From positions 1-24,647 of the forward strand of contig AUXH01000275.1 in assembly GCA_000482145.1 (NCBI GenBank): a stretch of DNA of 24,647 bases. Reading direction: 5' to 3'. The position numbers and the translations under genes are program-made. Positions 1-7,927 of this stretch are shown here, in pieces. This DNA comes from Strigomonas culicis (lineage: Eukaryota; Euglenozoa; Kinetoplastea; Trypanosomatida; Trypanosomatidae). The notes below the pieces were generated by a model. The model did not search any database, had not been told where the DNA came from, and saw nothing but the letters and a program-made list of their open reading frames with translations. Numbering within the stretch: the stretch's first letter is position 1; every line of letters starts with the position of its first letter.

Positions 1-16
1 CGAAAAGAAAACGTAA

Positions 17-40
17 TATATATATATATATATATATATA
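17..40. repeat. (TA)12 microsatellite
   Basis: This is a perfect run of twelve TA units in non-coding sequence. It is downstream of the putative splice acceptor of the next gene, so it may fall in that gene's 5' untranslated region. Confidence 0.9.
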
Positions 41-66
41 CAGAAAGAAAACCAGAAATCGAAATG

Positions 67-126
67 CTTCTCAGCACAATGAAAGAAAAGTGAAGAGAGA
101 AAACGGTAAAGAAGAGTAAAAAAACA
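67..126 (-). promoter_or_regulatory. putative spliced-leader acceptor for the next gene beyond the left edge
   Basis: On the minus strand a pyrimidine-rich tract (126 down to 81) is followed by AG dinucleotides at 71/70 and 68/67. There is no minus-strand ATG between this point and base 1, so the coding region it would serve starts outside the window. The call is inferred from the tract plus AG pattern seen repeatedly in the window. Confidence 0.45.
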
Positions 127-600
127 GCGTTGAGCAGCAAGAATTGAGAATAAAACTCATTTTTCTACTCTATATAATACGCTTCTTCTTTTTCTTTTCT
201 TTTCATTTCCTTTTTGATGTATAGACTCTTAAAAAAGTCACTTCTATAACGCATTGCTCTTTTGTAAAAATAAAGATAACGATACAAGAACATAAACACA
301 CGCGCACACAACGTACAACGAAAAAGCAAAAAAAAAAAATAAACGAATAAGAAAGAAACGAGGGAGGGCGCCAGCTAATTAGAAACGGTATATATGATGT
401 TTCCTTTTCCGACGTCGGATTTCTTTGTATATTGGTCAAGCAGGTTGAACACGTCCCGGTTCTTTTCTTCGTTTTCTCTAGTGGAAAAAAAAATGAGTAA
501 AAATAGTATATATACGTTGTTGTGTGTTGTAGTTCCTTTTTATCGTTTTTTTTGTTTGGTGTTTTTTTTTTGTATTTGTTTACCTTTCGTGTCCCCTGGC

Positions 601-1368
601 TTAGCACATGACCGTGGGATACGTGAAGACGACCTCCGCACCTTCCTCACGCGCGAGCTGGTCCGCGAGGGCATCGACTATCTCCACGTCCTCGTAGACC
701 TCCACTAGAAAGGTGATGGCGTTGAGGTCGAGCAGCCACTCAGCGTCCAGGAACTGCACCGGCGCGTTGAGCTCATCGGCCAGCTTCTGTGCGTTCTCCA
801 GCGAGCGAAGGTCCTGGGCGCGGAGGCCCAGCTTCGTGTCCTTGTCGAAGTCACGAGCGTGGCGGAGCAGGCGCGGCAGGCACTCCTTCTCCTCCTCGGT
901 GAGGAAGTTGGGGTGCTGGTTCTCCTCCGAAAAGAAGGTCTCCGGCTTCGCGGTCGAGATGGCCGTGACGAGCCCAATGTGGAGGCTGCCGTTGCCGGGG
1001 TACTGCACGACGACCATGTCGCCGATGAAGGTGCGGAAGGGTGCCAGGAACCAGGCGGAGCCGAAGCGGAAGTTGACGGACGCGAAGCGGTTCACGGCCG
1101 TCGCCGCCGGGGCGGGCGAAGGCAGCGAAGTCACCAGGTCGGAGTGCGTCATCGGGGAGGGGTCGGTCGAGGCCTTGCGGTCGGACGAAGAGCCGAGGCA
1201 GCTGCTGCTCACCTCCTCACTCATGCCGTCATCACCGTTCTCGAGCATCTCCGGGGTCCGCTTCACCGGCTCCTCCATCGTTAGCGATTCCATATCTTCT
1301 ACGGGAAGAGGGTTGAACGCATAGGGATTGTGGGTGAAGGTCTTCCTGGCGTGGTTAATGCAGTACAT
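601..1368 (-). CDS. PSP1 C-terminal domain protein
   Basis: The product is 255 aa. The N-terminal ~100 residues are Ser/Pro-rich and probably disordered. From about residue 107 to 252 it matches the PSP1 C-terminal domain in layout: a strand-turn-strand opening (GDMVVVQYPGNGSLHIGLV) and a closing block with NAPVQFLDAEWLLDLNAITF followed by an acidic helix and a final strand. The domain occurs in yeast Psp1 and bacterial RicT/YaaT; in trypanosomatids such proteins are mostly uncharacterised, and some have been linked to post-transcriptional mRNA control. The start is the first ATG of the frame (MYCINHA); a later Met at residue 26 is possible. It is the most downstream gene here, transcribed after delta-tubulin. 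The domain is well supported; the cellular role is unknown. Confidence 0.8.
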   Translation of the reverse strand: MYCINHARKTFTHNPYAFNPLPVEDMESLTMEEPVKRTPEMLENGDDGMSEEVSSSCLGSSSDRKASTDPSPMTHSDLVTSLPSPAPAATAVNRFASVNFRFGSAWFLAPFRTFIGDMVVVQYPGNGSLHIGLVTAISTAKPETFFSEENQHPNFLTEEEKECLPRLLRHARDFDKDTKLGLRAQDLRSLENAQKLADELNAPVQFLDAEWLLDLNAITFLVEVYEDVEIVDALADQLAREEGAEVVFTYPTVMC

Positions 1369-1914
1369 GTTGTTGTGGTGGATGTCGGTGTGTCTGAGTA
1401 GAGTGCTTTTAGATTTTAATTAGCGTATGATTGTATTCTTGTTGTAATACAGCGTAGCTAGTTTAAGAACGTATATATACTAGCTTATATAGCAAGAATA
1501 AGAATACAGTAAATACAGTAATTAAAAAAAAACTTTAAATACAGCTTTTTTTTTTCTGCTTGCTTATTTAATAGTTTTATTCTAACTTATTATAATGCAG
1601 TCGAAACAAAACTGATCAAAAAAGTGGAAATTAAAAAAGAAGAAAAAAGGGGGCTTGAGAAAGGTTGCGTAGAGCTCTAGAATTTTTAAACTGCAGAAGG
1701 GAGAACACGAGGATGTACAGAAGAAGAAATAAAAGAGAGTGATTCAATTCATGCATATCACGCCGAAGCGCACACAAACCCCATGAAGGGGGTAGAAACA
1801 GCGTTATAAACGGAATGAATGCACAAAGGCGTAACATCTATGTATGTGAGTATCTATCTATGGTATAGTTAGACCCTTTCGCACATCCTCCGGGTGCGTT
1901 AGCACCGCCGCTTC
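1369..1914. other. spacer between delta-tubulin and the PSP1-domain gene
   Basis: It holds the delta-tubulin 3' untranslated region and the PSP1-gene leader. A purine-rich plus-strand stretch at about 1624-1665 gives a minus-strand polypyrimidine tract, with the next AG at about 1610/1609. A weaker tract lies at about 1493-1533. The splice site is therefore less certain than for the other genes, and the leader could be around 100 to 240 nt. A 68-codon T-rich frame at 1631-1837 is not called. Confidence 0.6.
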
Positions 1915-3378
1915 TTACACCGCCCCTGGCGTGTAGGCGGCGACCGTGTCCCACAGCTTTGCGGTGCAGTCCAGGAGTTCGTGCTTCCCCACCCCGTACT
2001 GTTCAAAGTGGTGCGCAAAGGCGCCGACGTGCAGCAACTCCTCCGTGCGCTCCAGCGCGCGCTGCAGCCCCGCACCGATGCGCGGCGACGGGCCGTAGAG
2101 CGTCACCTCCTGGTCCGCCCCGCTCGGCGACGGTCGACTGGCTGTCAGCGGGCTCACGAGCAGCGCCGACAGCGGAAAGCGGTCGGCCGCCGTCATGCGG
2201 CGCTGCAGCTCCCGCATGCCGGTCGTCCGCGACTCGTACCCGCGGAGCGTCCACAGACACGTGTGCGGGCTGTTCATGCCGTAGGGCGAGAGGCCGCTCT
2301 GCGTGTGGAAGACGGACGGCGCGGTGAACGCCTGCTGCGCGCGCCGCGCCGCCTCCTCCACGACGGCGGACCACCGCGTCGTGCCGGTGGGGAGCTTGGG
2401 CACCAGGGCGCCCGTGAAGAACTTCGTGGCGGGGTCGAGCGTGAGGGCCTCGACGAGGTCCTCACTGCGCGCGAAGCGCAGCGGCTCCGGCAGCGGCGCC
2501 TCCCCGTCGCCGCGCCCCAGCGTGTTCGCGCTTACGGCCTTGTACGGCGGCGGCACAGCGTAGAGCAGCGCCGGCAGGTGCAGCGGCGTGAGCAGGCGGC
2601 TGATGCGGTGGTTCATCGCGTCGAAGTGCACCTCCGCCTTCTGCGGCAGGCCGACCGTCGCGTACCTGCCGCGCAGCTGGTCGGCCACGTCCTCGTTGAA
2701 GGCGACGAACACGCCGTCGACGCTGTCGCGCAGACTCGCCATGCAGAGCACCGTGTTGAACCACTGCGTCACCACCTCGCCGCAGTCGAAGGGCCACACG
2801 ACCGTGTGGAGCAGCGTCGCCGTCGGGAAGAGGTCCTTCACCACCTCCGCGACGAGGCAGCTGACGCCGGAGCCGGTGCCGCCGGCCACGCTGTGCACGA
2901 CGTGGTAGGTGCTGATGGACGCGGCGGCGGCCTCGCCCTCGCGGCGCAGCGCCTCCTCGATCGCGTCGCGGCTCTTCGCGCCCTGCTGCAGGTAGCCGTA
3001 GGCCCAGTTGTTCGCGCTGCCGCTGCCCTGCATGACGCACTGCTGGGGGGCGAGGTTGTACAGCGCGGCCGCCTCGCCATCGCCGGCCGAGCCGTTCCGG
3101 CGCGTGACCATCTGGTCGATCACCTTGGGCTCCATGTCAATCATCACGCACCGCGGCTGCGGCAGCTCGCGGCTGACGGAGGTGCCCGAGAGCGCCGCGC
3201 CCGCGGTGCGCTTCGCCGGCACCTTGGGCCGCTTCAGCGCGGGGCGGAAGTGCGTGGAGGAGACCAGCAGCTGGTACTCCTCGGACTGGCTCTCGTCCGC
3301 CTCCTGGGCGAGCGTGTCGAGGAAGGCGGTGCCGAGCTGGTTGCCACACTGACCCACAAACACATGCGCAGTCGACAT
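1915..3378 (-). CDS. TUBD1: delta-tubulin
   Basis: The product is 487 aa, the usual size for this family. The tubulin GTP-binding elements are present: GQCGNQLG at residues 9-16, GSGSANNWAYGY at about 118-129 and the glycine loop GGTGSG at 166-171. The segment MIDMEPKVIDQM (79-90) and the form of the NNWAYGY block are characteristic of delta-tubulin rather than alpha, beta, gamma or epsilon. Delta-tubulin is a basal-body protein needed for triplet microtubules, so it fits a flagellate. The C-terminus ends in YTPGAV, with no acidic or tyrosinated tail. The start is the ATG at 3378, about 93 nt after a strong splice acceptor; two further upstream codons are open but begin with TTG. Divergence from canonical tubulin is expected for this family. 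Confidence 0.93.
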   Translation of the reverse strand: MSTAHVFVGQCGNQLGTAFLDTLAQEADESQSEEYQLLVSSTHFRPALKRPKVPAKRTAGAALSGTSVSRELPQPRCVMIDMEPKVIDQMVTRRNGSAGDGEAAALYNLAPQQCVMQGSGSANNWAYGYLQQGAKSRDAIEEALRREGEAAAASISTYHVVHSVAGGTGSGVSCLVAEVVKDLFPTATLLHTVVWPFDCGEVVTQWFNTVLCMASLRDSVDGVFVAFNEDVADQLRGRYATVGLPQKAEVHFDAMNHRISRLLTPLHLPALLYAVPPPYKAVSANTLGRGDGEAPLPEPLRFARSEDLVEALTLDPATKFFTGALVPKLPTGTTRWSAVVEEAARRAQQAFTAPSVFHTQSGLSPYGMNSPHTCLWTLRGYESRTTGMRELQRRMTAADRFPLSALLVSPLTASRPSPSGADQEVTLYGPSPRIGAGLQRALERTEELLHVGAFAHHFEQYGVGKHELLDCTAKLWDTVAAYTPGAV

Positions 3379-3697
3379 GTTCAACTAATATATGTATATA
3401 TATAAAAGGAGACCAACACGGACAAAAGAAAACGCACAATGGGGATCCCTTTTTTCTCTCTTGTCTGTCAACTAAACGAAAAAAAAAAGGAAAAGAGGAG
3501 TGAAGAGAAAGAGTGGAGAAGTCATTATTGTGGAACGCATGAAAAGAAGAACAAGCATAGTTTTTTTTTTTTAAGAAACACTAACGTTGACAGTGACGTG
3601 TGTGTCACACGGGTAAAGCTCTGCTCTCACCTTTGTTATAGAAAAAAAGATAGTAAACAGGAAGGTGGCGCCCACCACCGCGGCCAACGCCGTTCTC
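3379..3697. other. spacer upstream of delta-tubulin
   Basis: It contains the delta-tubulin leader and splice signals (annotated separately) and the 3' untranslated region of the upstream membrane-protein gene. Nothing else is seen; the plus-strand frame at 3439-3747 is purine-rich spacer read as Lys/Glu. Confidence 0.7.
3472..3520 (-). promoter_or_regulatory. spliced-leader acceptor region of delta-tubulin
   Basis: On the minus strand, an almost pure pyrimidine tract (3520 to 3478) is followed directly by TTTAG with the AG at 3473/3472. The predicted leader beyond the spliced leader is about 93 nt. This is one of the clearest acceptors in the window. Confidence 0.7.
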
Positions 3698-4606
3698 TTA
3701 CCGTTTCTTTAGTTTCGCCTTCTTCACCGCAGTGGCACTCCGTTTAGAAAGCGCCTCCGCGACGAAGCTCTGCATGGCAACGTCGATCAGCAAGATCAAC
3801 ATTGCCACAAACACACACGTTCGGCCATGGCTGATAGTGAGGTGCACCAGCTTGTCCCGCACTGCATGGTCCACGTACCACGCGTACAGCCACACACGGA
3901 GGCGCTGCGACGTGGTGAGGTGCTGTTCGCAGAAGGGCTGGCAGTACTTGGCATGCACAGGATTGCTTCGGCTCTGCATATACCAAAAGTAGGTCCCAAA
4001 ACGTTCGTGACTCGGATTACCAAACACGCGCATACTGCTACCCTCGTACAATGGACACGACGGACAGCGACGGTCCTCATACTGGTATGCAACACCGAAA
4101 GGGCGGTGGTGCTCGTTTTCAAGGTAACTCTGAAACAAGGCCTGTTCCTGCTTCACGAGTTCCCGGAAGCGGTACACGCGCGGCAGTATGATGGGGTTGG
4201 TCATGTACTCAAGCAGCAGAATCTCTGAGAAATTCCGCTGCATCTCATCATACACCTTCGTGCGGCGGGCGCACGGCGCAGAGGTGGGCTTTCGCACGCA
4301 CTCGTCGGGCAGTGAGAAGACCGTTTTACGCGTGTCCCCCGCAATGTGAAACTCCTTCATCCCGTGCCGCCGCGCATCGGTGTCCTTCGCATGGAAGTAG
4401 GGCGACTGGGAGAGCAAAAAAATCTCGTCCATACCCTCGAGGATTTCACCGCACATCTCGCACTTGGAGTAGAGAATACTGTGCGACTTGAGCTTGAGCA
4501 GCTCGTAGGCGATCTCCGGCGACGTCGGGAGAAAAGAAAAGTCCACTAGGGCAAAAAGGACTAACAGCGCCACCATAAGGTGGGAAAGGGTGCTTGCCAC
4601 AAGCAT
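3698..4606 (-). CDS. conserved-type membrane protein of unknown function with ER-retrieval-like tail
   Basis: The product is 302 aa and I do not recognise the family. Residues 1-25 form a hydrophobic signal peptide or signal anchor (VALLVLFALVDFSFL). A second hydrophobic segment lies at about 263-280 (CVFVAMLILLIDVAM). The protein ends in KLKKR, which fits the K-x-K-x-x dilysine signal for return to the ER if the tail is cytosolic. The region between is rich in Cys, with two CxxC motifs (CEMC near residue 49, CPSC near 187) and several further Cys, which suggests disulphide bonds or metal binding in the lumen. The start is the ATG at 4606, shortly after a clear polypyrimidine tract and AG. 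The function is unknown; an ER or secretory-pathway membrane protein is the inference. Confidence 0.8.
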   Translation of the reverse strand: MLVASTLSHLMVALLVLFALVDFSFLPTSPEIAYELLKLKSHSILYSKCEMCGEILEGMDEIFLLSQSPYFHAKDTDARRHGMKEFHIAGDTRKTVFSLPDECVRKPTSAPCARRTKVYDEMQRNFSEILLLEYMTNPIILPRVYRFRELVKQEQALFQSYLENEHHRPFGVAYQYEDRRCPSCPLYEGSSMRVFGNPSHERFGTYFWYMQSRSNPVHAKYCQPFCEQHLTTSQRLRVWLYAWYVDHAVRDKLVHLTISHGRTCVFVAMLILLIDVAMQSFVAEALSKRSATAVKKAKLKKR

Positions 4607-5014
4607 TTTTTTTTTTGTGTGTGTGTGTTACTATTTACTCGCGCACAAAGAATCTATGCGTAGCTTAACGATATAGAGAAAGATAAAGAGAAGTAAGGAG
4701 AGGGGAAAAAAAAAACACTACTATAAACACCTTCTCATTTGTCATACTAACGATATAAGCGAGTATGCCCATAACAACAGCAAAAAAAAGTGTCACAGAA
4801 AGAAAGAGTATACACAGCACATTTTGTTTTTCCGTTGGTTGTTATTGTCGTCAATTACGAGTAATATAGTAGAAGAAATCCAGTTGTAAATATGTACATT
4901 TGTTTGCATTACAAGTACAATACATTTTTTTTTTAGCGAGTTCAACACTTCTTCATTGTTAGTTTTACATTTGCATGCATGCACGTGTGGATGGATGCTT
5001 ACGCGGAGGTGGGA
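4607..5014. other. spacer between CFAP58 and the membrane-protein gene
   Basis: It contains the leader of the membrane-protein gene, including a (GT)6 run next to an A/T homopolymer just upstream of the ATG, and the CFAP58 3' untranslated region. A 63-codon frame at 4793-4984 starts only with GTG and is not called. Confidence 0.65.
4664..4715 (-). promoter_or_regulatory. spliced-leader acceptor region of the membrane-protein gene
   Basis: A minus-strand pyrimidine tract (4715 to 4675) is followed by an AG at 4665/4664, giving a leader of about 57 nt before the ATG at 4606. Confidence 0.6.
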
Positions 5015-7549
5015 TCATGAAGGAGCAGCTGAAGCGTTTTGCAAAATATCGTTCTTCATCTTGATCTCATAGTACTTACGCTTCGTGTCATGCAGTTCGC
5101 GGCGCAGCCGCTCCGCCTCATACTTGAGCTCCTCGATGTGGGTGGACGTCATGTTCAGCTCGGAGGCCTTCTGCTTCATCTTTGTGTTTTTCTTCTGCAG
5201 GTCTTTCTGATAGCTATTCAGCTTGGCCGCCACCTGGGGCCCTGGCTGCCGCGCCAAGATGCCGCTCAGCTCCGCTACAAGACGCTCCTTCTCCTGCAGC
5301 GTCATTTCCTGCTCCAGGCTCTCCTCCGATTTGGTGATGAGGCGCTTCTGCAACTGCGCCATCTTCTCCTCGAGCTCCTCCTGTGACGGATCCTTCCCTT
5401 CGATCGCGCGCCAGCGGGAGAGGTTCTTCGGGTCCTGGATCTCCTCCGCGAGGGCCTGCGTCCGTGCCTTCTCGTTCTGCAGCTGCTGGTCAACATCCTT
5501 GATGTTGTTCTTGATTTCCTCAATCATGTTCGAGCGGTTGATCGCGAGCCGTGCCTGGCGCTTGATCTCGGCCGTCTTGAGGCGGAGCAGCCGCACATCC
5601 TCCACGCGCGAGTGCAGCGCGGCCTCGCCGTTGACCGTGGCCTCCTGCTGTAGGCGCATCTTCTCGTAGAGCAGGGCGAGCTCGTCGTTGCGGCGGATGA
5701 GCTGCGTGCCGAGCAGGTCGCGCTCGGTGATCAGTTTGAGCACATCCTTCTGCCGCTCGGACAGCTCCTTGTCGTTCACACTGACGATCTTCACCAGCTG
5801 CCGGATCTGCTGCTGAACGGTCTCGCTCTGCAGCTTAGCCGCATCGAAGCTGATGGTGTGGTCGCTCACGAGCTTTCGCGACTTCTTCAGACGCTCCTTA
5901 CCCGCTTTTTCCTTCGCGAGCTCCTCCGTGTACTTGCGGTCTTTCAGCCGCAGCTCCTCTTTGAACTGCGTGATCTGATGGTCCATCAGTTTGAACTTTT
6001 GCTTGAGCTCTACAATTTCATCCTGCGCTTCCACCAGTTTCCTCGAGAACTGATTGCGCTCGGAACGGATCTGCTCGTAGCGGGCCTGCTGCTCGTCCAG
6101 CTTCGCGTCCTTCGCCTCGATCTTCCGCTGCATCTCCTCCACACTGATTTGCGCCAGCTTGAGCTCGTCTCCGGCGCCGCTGTTCTGGACGGCGATCTGC
6201 GAGACCTCCGAAACGACCTTCTCGCGACTGCGCTCGAGGTGTTCGATCTGGGCCTTGAGCCGCGCCGTGATCTCGTCCTCGTGCCGAATGTTGTCCTCCA
6301 CGTCCTTCTGGTTCAGCGCCTCCTGCTTCAGCAGCTTCTCCATCGCCTCCCGCTTCAGCAGCTCCTTGGCACCAACCTTCTCCAGACTCTCGCGCTCCTT
6401 CGTCACGAGGAGGAGCGCCGCCTGCAAGCTCTGCTTCTCCTTCTCCAGCGCCACCTTCCGCTTCTCGAGCGTCTGCTTCTCGTACTGGAGGCTCTCGTGC
6501 TCCACCTTGATGGTGGAGATCTGGTGCTGCAGACGGCTGTACTCCTTGAAGTCGTGGTCCTTCATGCGCTCCATGCGGTCCTTCTCGTTGTGGAACTCTA
6601 TCACGCTCTTCTCGGTCTTGCTAATCTGCAGCTCCTTGGCGTGGATCTTCTCCGTCAAGTCCGACGTCGTGTCCACGCTATCGTTGTACGACTGCTGGGT
6701 ATGGAAGAGCTGCAGCTCCGCCGTTTCTAGTTTTTTTTGGAGGCTCTGCTTCTTCTGCTGCTGCTCGTTAATCTGCGTGCTAAGCACCGTTGCGGCGCTC
6801 TCTAACTCCGCCAACTGCTTCTGCAGGCCCTGCAGGTCGTTCTCCTTCGTCTTGAGCACCATCAGCAGCTCCCGCGCCTGATACTCCGCCCGCTCGCGCG
6901 CGTTGCGCTCTCGGCGGTGCTCCTGGCGGACGAGCTCAAACCGGTCCGTGAGGCGCTGCGTCTCCTCGCGGTTGGAGACGAGGTTCGCCTCGCACTTGCG
7001 GTGCGACACGGTCATCTCCGCCAGCTCCTTGGAGAAGATGTCCACCTGCTTGCTCATCTCCTCCGTCTCCAGCTGCAGGCGGCGGTTCTCCAGCTTGAGC
7101 TCCTCCAGCGTGGACGCGTGGTCGGTGGAGAAGGCGCCGCCCTCCTGGATCATGCCACGTAGGGTCTGTATCTCGCCCTTGAGGGACTTCACCGTCTCGC
7201 GCGCGCGGAGGTCCTTGTCGTTCGCGCTGTCCACCGCGCGCCAGGCCTTCTCGACCTCCTTCTTGAGCGCCTCGATCGTGCTATGGTCCCCCTTCGACAG
7301 CTTCACCGCGGCCTGCATCTTGGCCGCGTTACTAAGGAGCTCCTGCGTCAGCTCCTGGCAGTGCGACACAAGCATCTTCTCCGAGTCGTGGCTCTGCTTC
7401 AGGGCGCTGTAGAGCTTTTCGTACTCCAAGCGGAAGTGGCCTAATGCGTCCTCGCCCTCCAGGGCCTTCATCGCATCGTTGAAGTCATACTCTAAATTGG
7501 TGAAGACGCTCTCACCGACGGTGACCTCCTCCTTATGGGGCTCCGCCAT
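5015..7549 (-). CDS. CFAP58: cilia- and flagella-associated protein 58 (CFAP58/CCDC147)
   Basis: The product is 844 aa, close to the usual length of about 870, and almost entirely coiled coil. Family-typical blocks are visible. Near the N-terminus there is an acidic segment followed by FRLEYEKLYSALKQSHDSEK and then ALKKEVEKAWRAVDSANDK. Near residues 609-630 is QLIRRNDELALLYEKM. Towards the C-terminus RWRAIEG, LQKRLITKSEE and ILARQPGP occur in family order. CFAP58 is an axoneme-associated protein needed for flagellar structure and motility in animals and algae, so this is a flagellar protein here. The start is the ATG at 7549 (MAEPHKEE); the frame is open five codons further but begins with GTG. 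The stop is TGA, the only one in the window. Confidence 0.92.
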   Translation of the reverse strand: MAEPHKEEVTVGESVFTNLEYDFNDAMKALEGEDALGHFRLEYEKLYSALKQSHDSEKMLVSHCQELTQELLSNAAKMQAAVKLSKGDHSTIEALKKEVEKAWRAVDSANDKDLRARETVKSLKGEIQTLRGMIQEGGAFSTDHASTLEELKLENRRLQLETEEMSKQVDIFSKELAEMTVSHRKCEANLVSNREETQRLTDRFELVRQEHRRERNARERAEYQARELLMVLKTKENDLQGLQKQLAELESAATVLSTQINEQQQKKQSLQKKLETAELQLFHTQQSYNDSVDTTSDLTEKIHAKELQISKTEKSVIEFHNEKDRMERMKDHDFKEYSRLQHQISTIKVEHESLQYEKQTLEKRKVALEKEKQSLQAALLLVTKERESLEKVGAKELLKREAMEKLLKQEALNQKDVEDNIRHEDEITARLKAQIEHLERSREKVVSEVSQIAVQNSGAGDELKLAQISVEEMQRKIEAKDAKLDEQQARYEQIRSERNQFSRKLVEAQDEIVELKQKFKLMDHQITQFKEELRLKDRKYTEELAKEKAGKERLKKSRKLVSDHTISFDAAKLQSETVQQQIRQLVKIVSVNDKELSERQKDVLKLITERDLLGTQLIRRNDELALLYEKMRLQQEATVNGEAALHSRVEDVRLLRLKTAEIKRQARLAINRSNMIEEIKNNIKDVDQQLQNEKARTQALAEEIQDPKNLSRWRAIEGKDPSQEELEEKMAQLQKRLITKSEESLEQEMTLQEKERLVAELSGILARQPGPQVAAKLNSYQKDLQKKNTKMKQKASELNMTSTHIEELKYEAERLRRELHDTKRKYYEIKMKNDILQNASAAPS

Positions 7550-7927
7550 GGGTCGACGGTCCACGCGTGTGTGTATAGGTGTGGGTGTGAGTGTGTATAT
7601 GTATCACGTGGTACTGCTAATACAGAAAGCTTAATCCCCCTAAACAGAACAAACAGTAATGATAATAAAAAGAGAAAGAAGAAGGTAGAGCGAAACAAAG
7701 ATCCGTATGGGGAGCATCGCACGATAGTTCCGGATAGCATCTCACGAAAAAAAAAATGGACACATATGAACCCTTGAACAACAACAAAAAAAAGGATACC
7801 ATCTCCGAAGTTTTTCTACACTGTAAATCTATTCTTAGGTGTCTAAAAGCATCTAAAGGAAAGGGAGACAAACCAAGTAAGCGCACAACCAATGAGCACG
7901 CACAACGGATAACGCCGCGCGGCGCCT
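7550..7927. other. spacer upstream of CFAP58
   Basis: It contains the CFAP58 leader and splice signals and the 3' untranslated region of the coiled-coil gene. Short Phe/Leu-rich frames on the minus strand come from the polypyrimidine tract and are not called. Confidence 0.65.
7640..7700 (-). promoter_or_regulatory. spliced-leader acceptor region of CFAP58
   Basis: A minus-strand pyrimidine-rich tract (7700 to 7664) is followed by the first AG at 7641/7640, about 90 nt before the ATG. Further AGs at 7631/7630 and 7617/7616 could serve as alternatives. Confidence 0.55.

Larger units (their letters stand above)
1..600. other. AT-rich spacer downstream of the PSP1-domain gene
   Basis: This spacer holds no convincing gene. 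It contains the 3' untranslated region of the PSP1-domain gene and, towards base 1, the splice signals of the next gene off the left edge. It is rich in A runs and short microsatellites. Open frames on both strands here are low-complexity (Lys/Thr/Phe-rich) and overlap the end of the real gene, so they are not called. Confidence 0.75.

Noticed and set aside
203..607. 134-codon minus-strand frame overlapping the end of the PSP1-domain gene
   Set aside because: Low-complexity Lys/Thr/Phe-rich translation of AT-rich spacer, overlapping the real stop region, with no recognisable domain.
394..708. 104-codon plus-strand frame with hydrophobic stretches
   Set aside because: It is antisense to the gene cluster; the Phe/Val-rich part comes from T runs and the rest is the antisense of the PSP1-domain gene.
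3379..3384. Slightly longer starts for delta-tubulin, and likewise for CFAP58, the coiled-coil gene and CK2 beta
   Set aside because: The extra codons begin with TTG or GTG; the first ATG after the splice acceptor is preferred in each case.
1981..3405. 474-codon plus-strand frame
   Set aside because: Antisense shadow of delta-tubulin in a GC-rich region; Arg/Ala/His-rich translation with no domain.
4793..4984. 63-codon minus-strand frame after CFAP58
   Set aside because: It has only a GTG start, lies in the CFAP58 3' untranslated region and has AT-rich codons unlike neighbours.
5858..6881. Long plus-strand Leu- and Ser-rich frames inside CFAP58
   Set aside because: Antisense of coiled-coil codons; such frames arise by codon bias.
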